Part shown: positions 1-8,368 of the stretch, piece after piece
Position numbering within the stretch: the stretch's first letter is position 1
Layout of the letters: every line of letters begins with the position of its first letter
Origin: Chloroflexota bacterium
GTDB lineage: Bacteria > Chloroflexota > Dehalococcoidia > Lucifugimonadales > Lucifugimonadaceae
DNA length: 44,069 nucleotides
Assembly: GCA_027624075.1 (NCBI GenBank)
Contig: JAQBUH010000018.1
Span: 1-44,069, forward strand
Direction: 5' to 3'
The notes under the pieces: generated by a model
Told to the model about the DNA's origin: nothing
Database searches by the model: none
Seen by the model: the letters and a program-made list of their open reading frames with translations, nothing else
Position numbers and translations under genes: made by a program

Positions 1-268
1 CCGGTCCTGCCGTCTCTGGCAGGGCGTCGTCTGCGGCGCCGATGTATGCGATCACCTTGCCCACAGCCACCAGCTCACCCTCTGCCGCAACCTGCTTCCG
101 GAGCAGTCCCTCGTGATAGGACTCCATCTCGACGACCGTCTTGTCGGTCTCGATCTCCGCCAGCTTGTCCCCCCGCTTGACCTGATCTCCCTCAGCCTTC
201 AACCACTTTACGATCGTGCCTTCTGTCATGTCGGCGCCCATCGAGGGCATAGTCACTTCTGTGATCAC
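1..268 (-). CDS. Lipoyl-domain E2 acyltransferase, N-terminal fragment
   Basis: The 5' part of a 2-oxoacid dehydrogenase complex E2 subunit (dihydrolipoamide acyltransferase), running off the left edge. The visible 89 residues form one biotinyl/lipoyl domain. The motif EIETDKTVVEMES is seen, with the Lys of ETDK being the lipoylation site, and the GxxVKWLKAEGDQVKRGDK segment precedes it. E2 carries acyl groups between the E1 and E3 active sites and to CoA in the cytoplasm. GTG at 268 is chosen because GGGAG lies 8 nt upstream and the domain begins directly after it. The peripheral-subunit-binding and catalytic domains lie outside the window, so the substrate (pyruvate, 2-oxoglutarate, branched chain or acetoin) cannot be told. 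Confidence 0.88.
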   Translation of the reverse strand, partial: MITEVTMPSMGADMTEGTIVKWLKAEGDQVKRGDKLAEIETDKTVVEMESYHEGLLRKQVAAEGELVAVGKVIAYIGAADDALPETAGP

Positions 269-567
269 CGCGATATCTCCCGGGGACGTTTGGCTCTGTT
301 GGGACCGCCTGAACTGAGGCGACCCGGCGAATCGGCGTAAGTCTTAGAAGCTAGAGGTTACTAGAAATTTCTCCCACTGGCCGACAATTGCCGTTTAACC
401 CACGCAAGTTGGACGAACAGGCTGACCAGGGATAAAGAGCGAAACCCAAAAACCCCGAATCCCCGAAATATGGGAGGCTCTCCGGCCAGCCGCCAGTCCA
501 CGACCGGTTCGGCAGTAGAATGCGGTCAGGTTACCGCCGCGTCAAAAACGCATCGTCAGGACACGCC
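269..567. other. Divergent intergenic region, E2 / epimerase
   Basis: About 300 bases between two divergently transcribed genes. It is locally less GC-rich around 345-480. It should hold both promoters, but I see no clear sigma-70 pair, operator palindrome or RNA structure that I would defend. Confidence 0.4.
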
Positions 568-1494
568 ATGCACGTTCTTGTCACAGGGTCGAACGGGTTC
601 GTCGGCTCAGAGCTCGTCAAGTCACTTATCCGGAGCGGCGACCGCGTCACGACGCTCGTCCGCGGCCAGGCGCCGCCCGTCCGTCAGATCACGCGCATGA
701 CATGGGACCCGGCATCCGACTCGCTCGACCTCTCAGCGGCGGGGAGTGTCGACGCTGTGGTCCACCTGGGCGGCGTTGGTATAGCGGCCAGGCGGTGGAG
801 CCCGCAGCACAAGGCGGCCATCAAAGAGAGCCGTGTGCATGGCACGCACCTGCTGGCAAAGGCCCTCGCCGCAATGACACTGCGGCCGCCGGTGATAGTT
901 GTTGCGTCGGCGCAGGGGATCTACGGCGACCGCGGAGACGAGGTGCTGACCGAAGACAGCGCGCCAGGCGAGGGGTTTCTTGCGGAGGTGGGAGTCGCGT
1001 GGGAACAGGCGGCAGACCCTGCCAGGGACGCAGGGATTCGCGTCGTCAACACCCGGTTCGGCAACATCCTCGGCCGTGACGGCGGAATGGTGCCGAAGCT
1101 CAAGTTGCTGTACCAGGCTGGACTCGGCGGCCCCATCGGCTCGGGCAGACAGTGGTGGCCGTGGATAGCGGTCGAGGACGTTGTTCGCGCTATCAGGTTC
1201 GCCATCGAGCAGGTTGAGATCACCGGGCCGGTGAACACCGTGGCTCCTGGCATCACGCGCCAGAAAGAGTTCGCGAAGGAGTTCGCAAGCGCCCTGCGAA
1301 GACCGGCGTTCATGCCGCTCCCCGCGTGGGCCGCGAGAATCGTGGTCGGCGGTCTTGCAGACGAGGGCCTGCTGGCGAGTCAGCGGATGGCGCCGCAGGT
1401 GCTCGAGAGGCACGGCTTCAAGTGGCTTGGCCCAGACCTGGAAACCGTCTTCAGGCACATCTTCCGCGCCCCGTCCGAGAGCGAGTGGCGGTAG
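568..1494 (+). CDS. TIGR01777-type NAD(P)-dependent epimerase
   Basis: A 308-residue short-chain/extended SDR-fold protein of the TIGR01777 (YfcH/SulA-like epimerase) family. The Rossmann motif VTGSNGFVG is at residues 5-13. The family signature SAQGIYGDRG (residues 114-123) supplies Ser and Tyr, and a C-terminal DUF1731-like segment ends in HGFKWLGPDLETVF. The length is typical. ATG 568 is used because AGGA lies 6 nt upstream and the Rossmann strand begins at residue 2. The substrate of the family is not established; a nucleotide-sugar or isoprenoid-related role is often assumed. It ends convergently against aconitase with a repeat-filled gap between them. Confidence 0.9.
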   Translation: MHVLVTGSNGFVGSELVKSLIRSGDRVTTLVRGQAPPVRQITRMTWDPASDSLDLSAAGSVDAVVHLGGVGIAARRWSPQHKAAIKESRVHGTHLLAKALAAMTLRPPVIVVASAQGIYGDRGDEVLTEDSAPGEGFLAEVGVAWEQAADPARDAGIRVVNTRFGNILGRDGGMVPKLKLLYQAGLGGPIGSGRQWWPWIAVEDVVRAIRFAIEQVEITGPVNTVAPGITRQKEFAKEFASALRRPAFMPLPAWAARIVVGGLADEGLLASQRMAPQVLERHGFKWLGPDLETVFRHIFRAPSESEWR

Positions 1495-1624
1495 GGACTT
1501 TGGCTCCACTCGTCCCGAGCCACGGCCTGGAGCCACGGGCCCGATCCAGGGGGCCTGATGTGCGGGAAGGCTGTCATACCGTCCTTCGCTCCCGGACTTC
1601 GCGAAGGGTGCGCGGCTGGGAGGT

Positions 1625-1702
1625 CTGTCATGCTGAGCTTGATTCGGCATCTCTCAGGAAACCGGTTAGCCGATAGATTCTGAGTCAAGCTCAGAATGAC
1701 AG
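1625..1702. repeat. 78-bp imperfect inverted repeat
   Basis: The left arm starts CTGTCATGCTGAGCTTGATT. The right arm, read on the minus strand, starts CTGTCATTCTGAGCTTGACT. The whole element can fold into one long imperfect hairpin. The right arm contains the shorter perfect palindrome ATTCTGAG-TCAAG-CTCAGAAT. The same core recurs at 1860-1884 and three times at 40610-40788. Size, inverted arms and intergenic placement are MITE- or REP-like; no transposase is nearby. Confidence 0.8.
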
Positions 1703-1757
1703 TTTTGGCAGGGGCGCCGCCTGCCGCGCCCGCATGACTTTTTGGCAGGGGCGCCGC
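1703..1757. repeat. Direct repeat TTTTGGCAGGGGCGCCGC x2
   Basis: The 18-mer TTTTGGCAGGGGCGCCGC occurs at about 1703-1720 and again at about 1740-1757, between the two inverted-repeat elements. It is part of the same repeat cluster between convergent genes. Confidence 0.7.
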
Positions 1758-1805
1758 TTGCTGGGCCGGTGCAGCCGTGTGTAGCAAGGTCTGTTGCGGG
1801 AGAGT

Positions 1806-1886
1806 CTGTCATCCCGGCCTTCGCGCAGGGAACTTACAGCTCAACCACGGTTCGCCGAGAGATTCTGAGTCAAGCTCAGAATGACA
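1806..1886. repeat. Second dispersed inverted-repeat element
   Basis: It starts CTGTCATCCCGGCCTTCG and ends with the minus-oriented core ATTCTGAGTCAAGCTCAGAA followed by TGACA. The right arm is identical to that of the element at 1625-1702, but the left arm has diverged after CTGTCAT. It lies 27 bp from the aconitase stop codon, so it could act as a bidirectional 3' hairpin for the converging transcripts. Confidence 0.75.
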
Positions 1887-1912
1887 ACCGGGCCGCTCCG
1901 CACACGCGCTCC

Positions 1913-4627
1913 CTACGCCGTCCCCATCATGTCTCGCAGCACGTAGGGAAGCAGGCCTCCGTGGCGGTAGTACTCGGCCTCCACGCCAGTGTCGACCCGT
2001 GACTTCACCTTGAAAGACCTCTCAGCGCCAACGTCTGGGCGGACTATCACCGACATCTCAGCGCCCGGCTCAACCGTGTCCTCGACGCCCGGAATGTCAA
2101 AACTCTCCTTACCTGTGAGGCCCAGCGTGTCCGCAGACTCGCCCGGCAGGTACTGCAGCGGCAAAACGCCCATGCCGATCAGGTTCGACCTGTGTATCCG
2201 CTCAAAGCTCTCCGCAATCACAGCACGCACGCCCAGCAGCATCGGCCCCTTCGCCGCCCAGTCCCGCGAGCTTCCCGTGCCGTACTCGCGGCCCGCCAGC
2301 ACCAGCAGCGGCACGCCCTCTTCCCTGTACTTCTTCGACGCCTCGAAGATGCGCATGATCTCGCCATCCGGCAGGTGCATCGCCCAGTCGCCCTCGTGGC
2401 CCGGCGTTAGCATGTTCCGCAGGCGGATGTTGCCGAACGTGCCCCGCTCCATGACAAGGTGGTTGCCGCGGCGTGACCCGTACGAGTTGAACTCTCTCCG
2501 AGGCACGTCTGCGCCCATCAGGAACTGGCCGGATGGCGCAGACGGCGGGATGCTCCCGGCAGGCGAGATGTGGTCCGTCGTCACGGAGTCGCCCACCTTG
2601 ACCAGCACCCGCGCTCCAGAGATGCCGCCACGCGTCTGCGGAGTCGCCGTAAAACCCTCGAAGTAAGGCGGGCTCTGGATATAGGTCGAGCCAGGGTCCC
2701 ACTGGAACTGCTCGCCCGTGGGGGCGTTCAGCTCACGCCACTTCTCCGGCCCTGTGAACACCCCGGCGTACTGCTCGCGGAACATGTCGGCCGTCACCGA
2801 CTTCGCAACCGTGTCCGAGATCTCCTGCTGCGTCGGCCAGATGTCCTTCAGGTACACATCCGAGCCATCGCTGCCAACGCCGAGCGGCTCGCTCACCAGG
2901 TCTGTGTCAACAGTTCCGGCGATAGCGTATGCCACCACCAGCATCGGAGACGCCAGGTAGTTCGCCTTCACCTGCGGGTGCACGCGGCCCTCGAAGTTGC
3001 GGTTGCCGGACAGCACCGCGGCGGCGGCGAGGTCGTTGTCAGTGATGGCGTCTGCGACCGCCTGTGGCAGCGGGCCCGAGTTTCCGATGCACGTAGTGCA
3101 GCCGTAGCCGACCGTCTGGAAACCGAGCGCGTCCAGGTCTTCATCGAGTCCCGCCGCTTCCAGATAGCGAGTGACGACCGTGGAGCCAGGCGCCATCGAG
3201 GTCTTCACCCACGGCTTGCGTTGCAACCCTTTTTCGCGCGCCTTTCTGGCTACAAGCCCGGCGCCCAGCATCACATACGGGTTAGACGTGTTAGTGCAGC
3301 TTGTGATCGCTGCGATGACAACCGACCCGTTTCCAACCGCGCTCTGCTGTCCATCGATCTCAATCCGCACAGGGCCTTCGTGCTGCCGCTCCGAGACCGG
3401 CCCTTCGGAACGCTCCTCGGCGCCGCTCGGGAAGAATGAGTGGAAGTTCTCCGCCACGTCTGGCAGCGAAACGCGGTCCTGTGGCCGCTTCGGGCCAGCC
3501 ATGCTAGGAACGACGGTCCCCAGGTCGAAGTCAACCGCGGTGGTGTACTCCGGCGCGTCCTCCGCCGTCAGGAAGAAGTGGTTCGACCTGGCGTACGTCT
3601 CGACAAGCTCAACCAGCTTCTCGTCGCGGCCGGTGTCCCGCAGGTACCTCAGCGTCTGCTGGTCGATCGGGAAGAAGCCGCACGTCGCGCCGTACTCCGG
3701 CGACATGTTGCCGATAGTCGCCCTGTCCACGAGCGGCAGCGCCTCCAGCCCCGGCCCGTAGAACTCGACGAACTTCTCGACAACGCCAACTTTACGAAGC
3801 ATCTCGGTGATCGACAGGACCAGGTCAGTGGCGGTCGATCCCTCCGGCAGAGAGCCTGTCATCCGCACGCCGACCACCTCGGGCACCAGCATGTAGTAAG
3901 GCTGGCCGAGCATCACCGCCTCCGCCTCGATGCCGCCAACGCCCCAGCCGAGCACGCCAAGCCCGTCGATCATCGTCGTGTGCGAGTCGGTGCCGATGCA
4001 TGTGTCAGGGTACGCGACCACGCTGTCGCCTACGCGGTCAGTGAGCACAACCGGCGCCAGGTACTCGAGGTTCACCTGGTGGACAATCCCTGTTCCGGGC
4101 GGAACGATGCGCATGTTGTTGAACGCGCCCTGCGCCCACTTGAGCAACTGGTACCGCTCAGTGTTGCGCTCGAACTCCCGCTCGATGTTCATGGCGAGTG
4201 CCCCGCCAGACGCGAAATAGTCGACCTGCACCGAGTGGTCGATCACCATGTCAGAGCGAACGATCGGGTTGATGATAGAGGCGTCGTGACCGGCTTTCGC
4301 CACCGCGTCACGCATCGCCGCCAGGTCGACGACCACGGGCACGCCGGTGAAGTCCTGCAACACCACGCGTCCCGGCATGTAAGGGAACTCGGTGGCCGGC
4401 TTGCTCTCAGGCCGCCAAGACGCCACCAGCCGCACATGCTCCTCAGTCGTTGCGCCGCCGTCGGCGTTGCGGAGCGCGTTCTCAAGCAGCACCCGTATCG
4501 TGAACGGCGTCTTCGAGATGTCGATCAGCCCTGCGTCCTCAAGCGCCTGCAGCGAGTAGTAGTTGAACTCGCCTTCCGATGTCGTGAACGTCTTGCGGGC
4601 CTTAAACGGGTCTTTGCCTGGTGTCAT
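1913..4627 (-). CDS. acnA: Aconitate hydratase (AcnA-type)
   Basis: A 904-residue aconitase that isomerises citrate and isocitrate in the TCA cycle using a [4Fe-4S] cluster in the cytoplasm. The cluster cysteines are visible: C444 in ITSCTNTSNPY and C510/C513 in GYGCTTCIGNSG. Substrate-binding motifs include DSHTTMIDGLGVLGWGVGG (residues 214-232) and the C-terminal swivel-domain loop GREYGTGSSRDWAAKGP. Length and motif order are those of the AcnA/IRP1 class, not AcnB. The ATG at 4627 has a GAGAG ribosome site just upstream. A linker of about 30 residues (400-430, rich in Glu and Gln) precedes the ITSCTNTS segment and may vary in the lineage. The divergent upstream region holds a Crp/Fnr-like palindrome. 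Confidence 0.97.
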   Translation of the reverse strand: MTPGKDPFKARKTFTTSEGEFNYYSLQALEDAGLIDISKTPFTIRVLLENALRNADGGATTEEHVRLVASWRPESKPATEFPYMPGRVVLQDFTGVPVVVDLAAMRDAVAKAGHDASIINPIVRSDMVIDHSVQVDYFASGGALAMNIEREFERNTERYQLLKWAQGAFNNMRIVPPGTGIVHQVNLEYLAPVVLTDRVGDSVVAYPDTCIGTDSHTTMIDGLGVLGWGVGGIEAEAVMLGQPYYMLVPEVVGVRMTGSLPEGSTATDLVLSITEMLRKVGVVEKFVEFYGPGLEALPLVDRATIGNMSPEYGATCGFFPIDQQTLRYLRDTGRDEKLVELVETYARSNHFFLTAEDAPEYTTAVDFDLGTVVPSMAGPKRPQDRVSLPDVAENFHSFFPSGAEERSEGPVSERQHEGPVRIEIDGQQSAVGNGSVVIAAITSCTNTSNPYVMLGAGLVARKAREKGLQRKPWVKTSMAPGSTVVTRYLEAAGLDEDLDALGFQTVGYGCTTCIGNSGPLPQAVADAITDNDLAAAAVLSGNRNFEGRVHPQVKANYLASPMLVVAYAIAGTVDTDLVSEPLGVGSDGSDVYLKDIWPTQQEISDTVAKSVTADMFREQYAGVFTGPEKWRELNAPTGEQFQWDPGSTYIQSPPYFEGFTATPQTRGGISGARVLVKVGDSVTTDHISPAGSIPPSAPSGQFLMGADVPRREFNSYGSRRGNHLVMERGTFGNIRLRNMLTPGHEGDWAMHLPDGEIMRIFEASKKYREEGVPLLVLAGREYGTGSSRDWAAKGPMLLGVRAVIAESFERIHRSNLIGMGVLPLQYLPGESADTLGLTGKESFDIPGVEDTVEPGAEMSVIVRPDVGAERSFKVKSRVDTGVEAEYYRHGGLLPYVLRDMMGTA

Positions 4628-4742
4628 TTCGCTCTCTGTCCGGATGGTTGCGGCAGTCGCCTTCGGGTGGACTTCATGACTCTGCGCCGTGTGCCAGGGG
4701 CGACGAAAATTGCGTCTCGCAGCGCAACTGCCGGCACAGAGA

Positions 4743-4758
4743 TGTGATGCGGATCACT
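4743..4758. promoter_or_regulatory. Candidate Crp/Fnr-family operator
   Basis: TGTGATGCGGATCACT reads as TGTGA-N6-TCACT, with a perfect inner palindrome GTGAT-N4-ATCAC. The Crp consensus is TGTGA-N6-TCACA. It lies 115 nt upstream of the aconitase start and about 235 nt upstream of the divergent MFS gene. Either gene could be the target. This is a pattern match only. Confidence 0.4.
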
Positions 4759-4923
4759 TTAGCAAACTGGCTCTGACCGTTTCAGTGGCCGCGGCGGCAT
4801 GTAACATCACTGGTTGCAAGTGCTGCGAGTGCCACGAGTGTTCCAACCGGGGGAGGCCCGGCACGCGGGCATCCTGCGCCACGCCTCCTGCACCTCTATA
4901 GGCACAGCCGCCAGGTCTAGCCG

Positions 4924-4962
4924 CCAGATCGAAATCCCAGGACGAATTCCCAGATCGAATTC
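4924..4962. repeat. 13-bp tandem array, 3 copies
   Basis: The units are CCAGATCGAAATC, CCAGGACGAATTC and CCAGATCGAATTC, in exact 13-bp register, ending 28 bp before the start of the MFS gene. It could influence promoter spacing. Confidence 0.85.
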
Positions 4963-4990
4963 GAGGTAGAGAAAAATCCAACAGCAGCTG

Positions 4991-6286
4991 GTGAAACGAA
5001 CCCCGTTCTTCTATGGCTGGGTCATCGTAGGCGTCTCCGGCCTCACGGTGTTCTTCCGCAACGCCGCGGCAACGCTGACGATTGCGGTCTTCGTTTTCCC
5101 AATGGCCGAGGACACCGGCTGGACCCGCACGGCCATCGTCGGCGCCGCATCGGTGGCCGGCGTCGTCTCGATGTTCGTGTCACCGTTGGCCGGATGGGTG
5201 CTGCAGCGCTTCGGGCCCCGCGTCCTCCTGGCTGGCTCGATGCTCGTGCTCGGCGGAGCGATGATGTCCATCCGCTGGGTAGACAACATCGTAATGTTCT
5301 ATGTCCTGTTCGGCATCGGACGCGTCATCTTCAGTTCTCCCGTCCAGATCGGCTCGGCGACCGTCGTCGCGCAGTGGTTCGTGGCGCGGCGGGGCAGGGC
5401 GACGTCCGCGCTTGGAGTGATGCACTCGCTCGGCATGGGCTTCTTCCCGCTTTTCGCACAGGTGCTGATGAACGCGTCAGACGGAGACTGGCGCATGGCG
5501 TGGTTCTGGATAGGCATTTCGGTGTGGGCCGTGGCTCTTCCCCCGACGCTCATCGCGCTGATCAGGAGCCCTGAGTCGGTCGGGCTCAACCCGGACGGCG
5601 AAACAGATGACGCAGTTTCCGCGGGTGGAAAGAGCGCGACGTCCGCTGCCAGTGAGGTGCAGTGGACGGTGCGAGAGGCGATGCGCACGCCCGCCATGTG
5701 GATGCTGGCGGTGGCCGGAGGACTGGTCTTCTTCATCCACACGGGCGTGAACATTCACCAGGCGGCGTTCCTGCGGGACCAGGGAATCAGCGCCAGCGTG
5801 GCCGCCTCAGCGCTATCCGTGATGGCCGCTGGCACAGCGCTCGGCAGCGTCATGTGGGGCTGGCTCCTGGAGCGATTGCCAGGGCGAACGGTCTATGCGC
5901 TGACCGCAGGCTGGCTGGGCGCAGTGGCGCTGCTGTTCCTGCTGGTCGACTCCGCGCCGGTGGCGTTCGTCGTTGCCGCAGCGTTCGGCGTCGGGATCGG
6001 CGGACTGCTGGTCGTCCCGCCGGTCGTGATGGCAGACTACTTTGGCCGCAGATCGCTCGGCGCAATTCGCGGCATCACAGAGCCATTCGTCAGCGGAGGC
6101 CAGGCGGTTGGCGGCATCGCGGCCGGACTGATCTTCGACCTTTCAGACTCCTACAGCGGCACGTTCCCGATGTTCACAGTGGCCGCGCTTATCGGCGTGG
6201 CGTTAATCATTTTAGCCCGGCGGCCAATCCGGCCAATCCGGGCAACCGCAGGCGCGACGGTTGCCGAAACCGCAGGCGCGAAGTAG
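4991..6286 (+). CDS. MFS transporter (monocarboxylate/oxalate-like)
   Basis: A 431-residue, 12-helix major facilitator of the OxlT/monocarboxylate-porter type. The opening FYGWVIVGVSGLTVFFRNA is the usual first helix of that group, and the loop after helix 2 has the LAGWVLQRFGPR version of motif A. A charged cytoplasmic loop (about residues 195-225) separates the halves. GTG 4991 is the likely start, directly before MKRTPFFYGW; the ribosome site is weak. It lies 79 nt upstream of the two TPP-decarboxylase genes on the same strand, so it may import their organic-acid substrate. The last 20 codons contain short internal duplications (RPIRPIR, ATAG..ETAG). Confidence 0.85.
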   Translation: MKRTPFFYGWVIVGVSGLTVFFRNAAATLTIAVFVFPMAEDTGWTRTAIVGAASVAGVVSMFVSPLAGWVLQRFGPRVLLAGSMLVLGGAMMSIRWVDNIVMFYVLFGIGRVIFSSPVQIGSATVVAQWFVARRGRATSALGVMHSLGMGFFPLFAQVLMNASDGDWRMAWFWIGISVWAVALPPTLIALIRSPESVGLNPDGETDDAVSAGGKSATSAASEVQWTVREAMRTPAMWMLAVAGGLVFFIHTGVNIHQAAFLRDQGISASVAASALSVMAAGTALGSVMWGWLLERLPGRTVYALTAGWLGAVALLFLLVDSAPVAFVVAAAFGVGIGGLLVVPPVVMADYFGRRSLGAIRGITEPFVSGGQAVGGIAAGLIFDLSDSYSGTFPMFTVAALIGVALIILARRPIRPIRATAGATVAETAGAK

Positions 6287-6365
6287 GCTGCGTGCGCTGC
6301 GTCAATGACGGAAACTCAAACGCGTCGAGACCGGACATCAGCCGTCGTCCAGCGAGATAAGAAAC

Positions 6366-6869
6366 ATGATCACAGGCATCCTCAATCCCGCAAGGGTCGT
6401 CGAGCAGCTCGTTAAACAGCGCGTCACGCATATGGTCACGCTGCCTGACTCTGAGACGCGTCACATGTATGACCGGCTGATCGCCGAGCCGACCATCCAC
6501 GTCATACCTGTCTCCCGCGAGGGCGAGGCCATCCCGGTAGCCGCAGGGCTCTGGATCGCGGGTCAGCGGCCGGTAATCTCCATTCAGAACGCCGGCCTGT
6601 TCGAGTCCGGAGACGCGCTACGCGGCCTTGCCATAGGCATCGACCTGCCGCTCGTAATGTTCATCGGCTATCGTGGCTACACAAGACACGGCGACACGCC
6701 GGACAGCGCAGCCCGCATCCTGGAGCCGTACCTGCACCTGTGGGGAGTCGACTACTTCACGGTGGAGAGCGACGCCGACCTGGACCGCGTGCCGATGGCG
6801 TTCGAGCGGGCGGAGCGGCGCAGCCAGCCTGTCGCCGTCCTGATCGGAACGGAGTATGCAAAGGAATGA
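6366..6869 (+). CDS. TPP-dependent decarboxylase, alpha (PYR) subunit, ComD-like
   Basis: A 167-residue protein equal to the N-terminal PYR half of a thiamin-diphosphate decarboxylase, as in the alpha subunit of sulfopyruvate decarboxylase or the N-half of phosphonopyruvate decarboxylase. The conserved Glu that activates TPP lies in SREGEA (E52/E54). The motif ISIQNAGLFESGDALRGLA is characteristic of this subgroup. Its size is close to archaeal ComD (about 170 aa). Its TGA overlaps the next start codon as ATGA, which implies translational coupling and a heteromeric enzyme. The predicted reaction is decarboxylation of a 3-substituted pyruvate to an aldehyde; which substituent (sulfonate, phosphonate or other) cannot be read from sequence. 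Confidence 0.85.
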   Translation: MITGILNPARVVEQLVKQRVTHMVTLPDSETRHMYDRLIAEPTIHVIPVSREGEAIPVAAGLWIAGQRPVISIQNAGLFESGDALRGLAIGIDLPLVMFIGYRGYTRHGDTPDSAARILEPYLHLWGVDYFTVESDADLDRVPMAFERAERRSQPVAVLIGTEYAKE

Positions 6870-7444
6870 TCAACTACCGCGACGCTGTCGAGATAATCAA
6901 CCGGGACAGGAAAGACGCTGTCTGCGTCACTACCATGACACAGACGCGCTACTGGTACGCGGTGAGTGAGCGGCCTGAGCTTGATATCGGGATATCAAAC
7001 GGGATGAGCAAGGCGTCTTCGCTGGCGCTTGGAGTCGCGATTGGAGCGCCGGACCGCCGCGTGATCGTGCTGGACGGAGACGGCTCGCTCCTGATGAACC
7101 TGGGCAGCCTGGTGACGATAGCCGGCCAGAAGCCCGGCAACCTCTACCACTTCGTCTTCGATAACGGCATGTACGCGGTCACGGGCGGACAGCCGCTGCC
7201 GAACCCGAAGGTCGACTACCCGGCGATGGCGCTGGCTGCCGGATACGCCCACGCGCGCACATTCTCAGACGCCGAGGAGCTTGCCTCAGACCTTCCCGGT
7301 GTGTTTGGCCGGCCGGGACCCGCACTGGTACACATAGCCGTCACACCGGAGCCGGCGGCCGCGGGCGTTGACCAGACATGGGAGTCGAACAGGAAGATGC
7401 CTGCGCAGCTGCGGGCGGCTCAGAGCGCGTTGCAGGCCCGCTGA
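6866..7444 (+). CDS. TPP-dependent decarboxylase, beta (PP) subunit, ComE-like
   Basis: A 192-residue partner of the preceding gene carrying the PP domain. The TPP/Mg motif GDG at residues 71-73 is followed 26 residues later by DN (99-100), matching the GDG-X(24-27)-N rule. ISNGMSKASSLALGVAIG supplies the conserved segment before it. Length agrees with ComE (about 190 aa). ATG 6866 is chosen because AAGGA lies just upstream and it overlaps the upstream stop codon. Together the two genes make one split decarboxylase, a form seen in methanogen coenzyme M synthesis; many bacteria fuse the halves. Downstream genes salvage the thiamin pyrimidine, the precursor of its cofactor. Confidence 0.87.
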   Translation: MINYRDAVEIINRDRKDAVCVTTMTQTRYWYAVSERPELDIGISNGMSKASSLALGVAIGAPDRRVIVLDGDGSLLMNLGSLVTIAGQKPGNLYHFVFDNGMYAVTGGQPLPNPKVDYPAMALAAGYAHARTFSDAEELASDLPGVFGRPGPALVHIAVTPEPAAAGVDQTWESNRKMPAQLRAAQSALQAR

Positions 7445-7660
7445 GAGCTGCCCTGTGTGGGAACTGCGCGGTCCAGCGTCTCTCATACGAATTCATGCCC
7501 ACTGACCGGCCCAGGACGGACGGGCCGACGGCCCTCGCCCGGTCACACTGCCCGCCGCGACATGCCGGCTATCGAGCCCGGCCGTTTTGGCCCACGGCCC
7601 TTGCGGCGGTATTCTTATCGCTCTCGCACGACTCACCCCGCTCAATCCGGCCTCCCTGCC

Positions 7661-8368
7661 ATGACAGTCACCACAGACCTGAAACAGGCCAACGACTCAC
7701 TCTGGCGCGCCGCAACCGGGCACCGGTTCATCACGGAGCTTGGCGACGGCTCACTTTCCGCCGAACGTTTCCGGCGCTACTTCCTGCAGGACTACGTCTT
7801 CGTCAACGACCTCGTGAAGATGGCCGGAATAGCGGTGTCGAAGGCGCCCGGCCTGGCGCTTGCACGGCCGGTCGAGGACTTCCTGCACGCCATCCTCGGC
7901 GCAGAGGACGCGCTATTCATAGACGCCTTCAAGACGCTGGGAATCCCGGAAGCCGACTACCGGAGCGTCGAGCCGTTGCCAGCCACAGCCGCATTTGGCA
8001 ACTTCCTGGTCCGCCTGGCATACGAGGGCTCGTTCCGTGAGATCTGCTGCGCCATGTACGTCACCGAAGGCGTCTACCTTGACTGGGGCGAGCGGCTGCG
8101 GAGGTCAGGCGCCAACCCTGCGGCGAGCGGCGCCGAGCTTGGCGAGTTCTACCAGGGCTGGATAGACCTTCACACCGAAGCGGCCCTTGGCGAGATCGTG
8201 CGCTTTCTTGGAGGCGTGGCTGACAGCGCAGAGGCTGTCGAGCTGCCGGGGCTGAGCCGGGTCTTCGAGCGAGCGCTGCGCCACGAGATCGCCTTCTGGA
8301 ACATGTCTTACGGGGGAGAGGACTGGGGCGAGGACCGGGGCCAGGACCTGGGAGCGAAGTGGCCGTGA
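7661..8368 (+). CDS. tenA: TenA-family aminopyrimidine aminohydrolase
   Basis: A 235-residue TenA/thiaminase-II helical protein that converts aminopyrimidine breakdown products of thiamin to HMP for re-use. FRRYFLQDYVFVNDL (residues 37-51) carries the catalytic Asp44. C129/C130 lie where the TenA-C class nucleophile is expected, and E209 (HEIAFW) matches the conserved C-terminal Glu. ATG 7661 is the first codon giving family-like sequence. The stop overlaps thiD, so the two are co-translated. The last codons encode a repetitive GEDWGEDRGQDLG tail made from a duplicated run of about 12 nt, which is not part of the normal family end. Confidence 0.9.
   Translation: MTVTTDLKQANDSLWRAATGHRFITELGDGSLSAERFRRYFLQDYVFVNDLVKMAGIAVSKAPGLALARPVEDFLHAILGAEDALFIDAFKTLGIPEADYRSVEPLPATAAFGNFLVRLAYEGSFREICCAMYVTEGVYLDWGERLRRSGANPAASGAELGEFYQGWIDLHTEAALGEIVRFLGGVADSAEAVELPGLSRVFERALRHEIAFWNMSYGGEDWGEDRGQDLGAKWP

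Larger units (their letters stand above)
4628..4990. other. Divergent intergenic region, acnA / MFS
   Basis: This region holds the Crp/Fnr-like palindrome at 4743-4758 and a 13-bp tandem array at 4924-4962. Short open frames here show no family resemblance and I read them as noise. Confidence 0.5.

Noticed and set aside
1625..1886. Insertion sequence
   Set aside because: No transposase frame or target-site duplication is visible; at most non-autonomous.
3440..4747. Long plus-strand open frame opposite aconitase
   Set aside because: Antisense shadow of a certain gene; Arg/His/Val-rich and without motif.
7445..7660. Possible TPP riboswitch upstream of tenA
   Set aside because: Neither the CTGAGA core nor the ACCTGATCTGG-like second motif is present.
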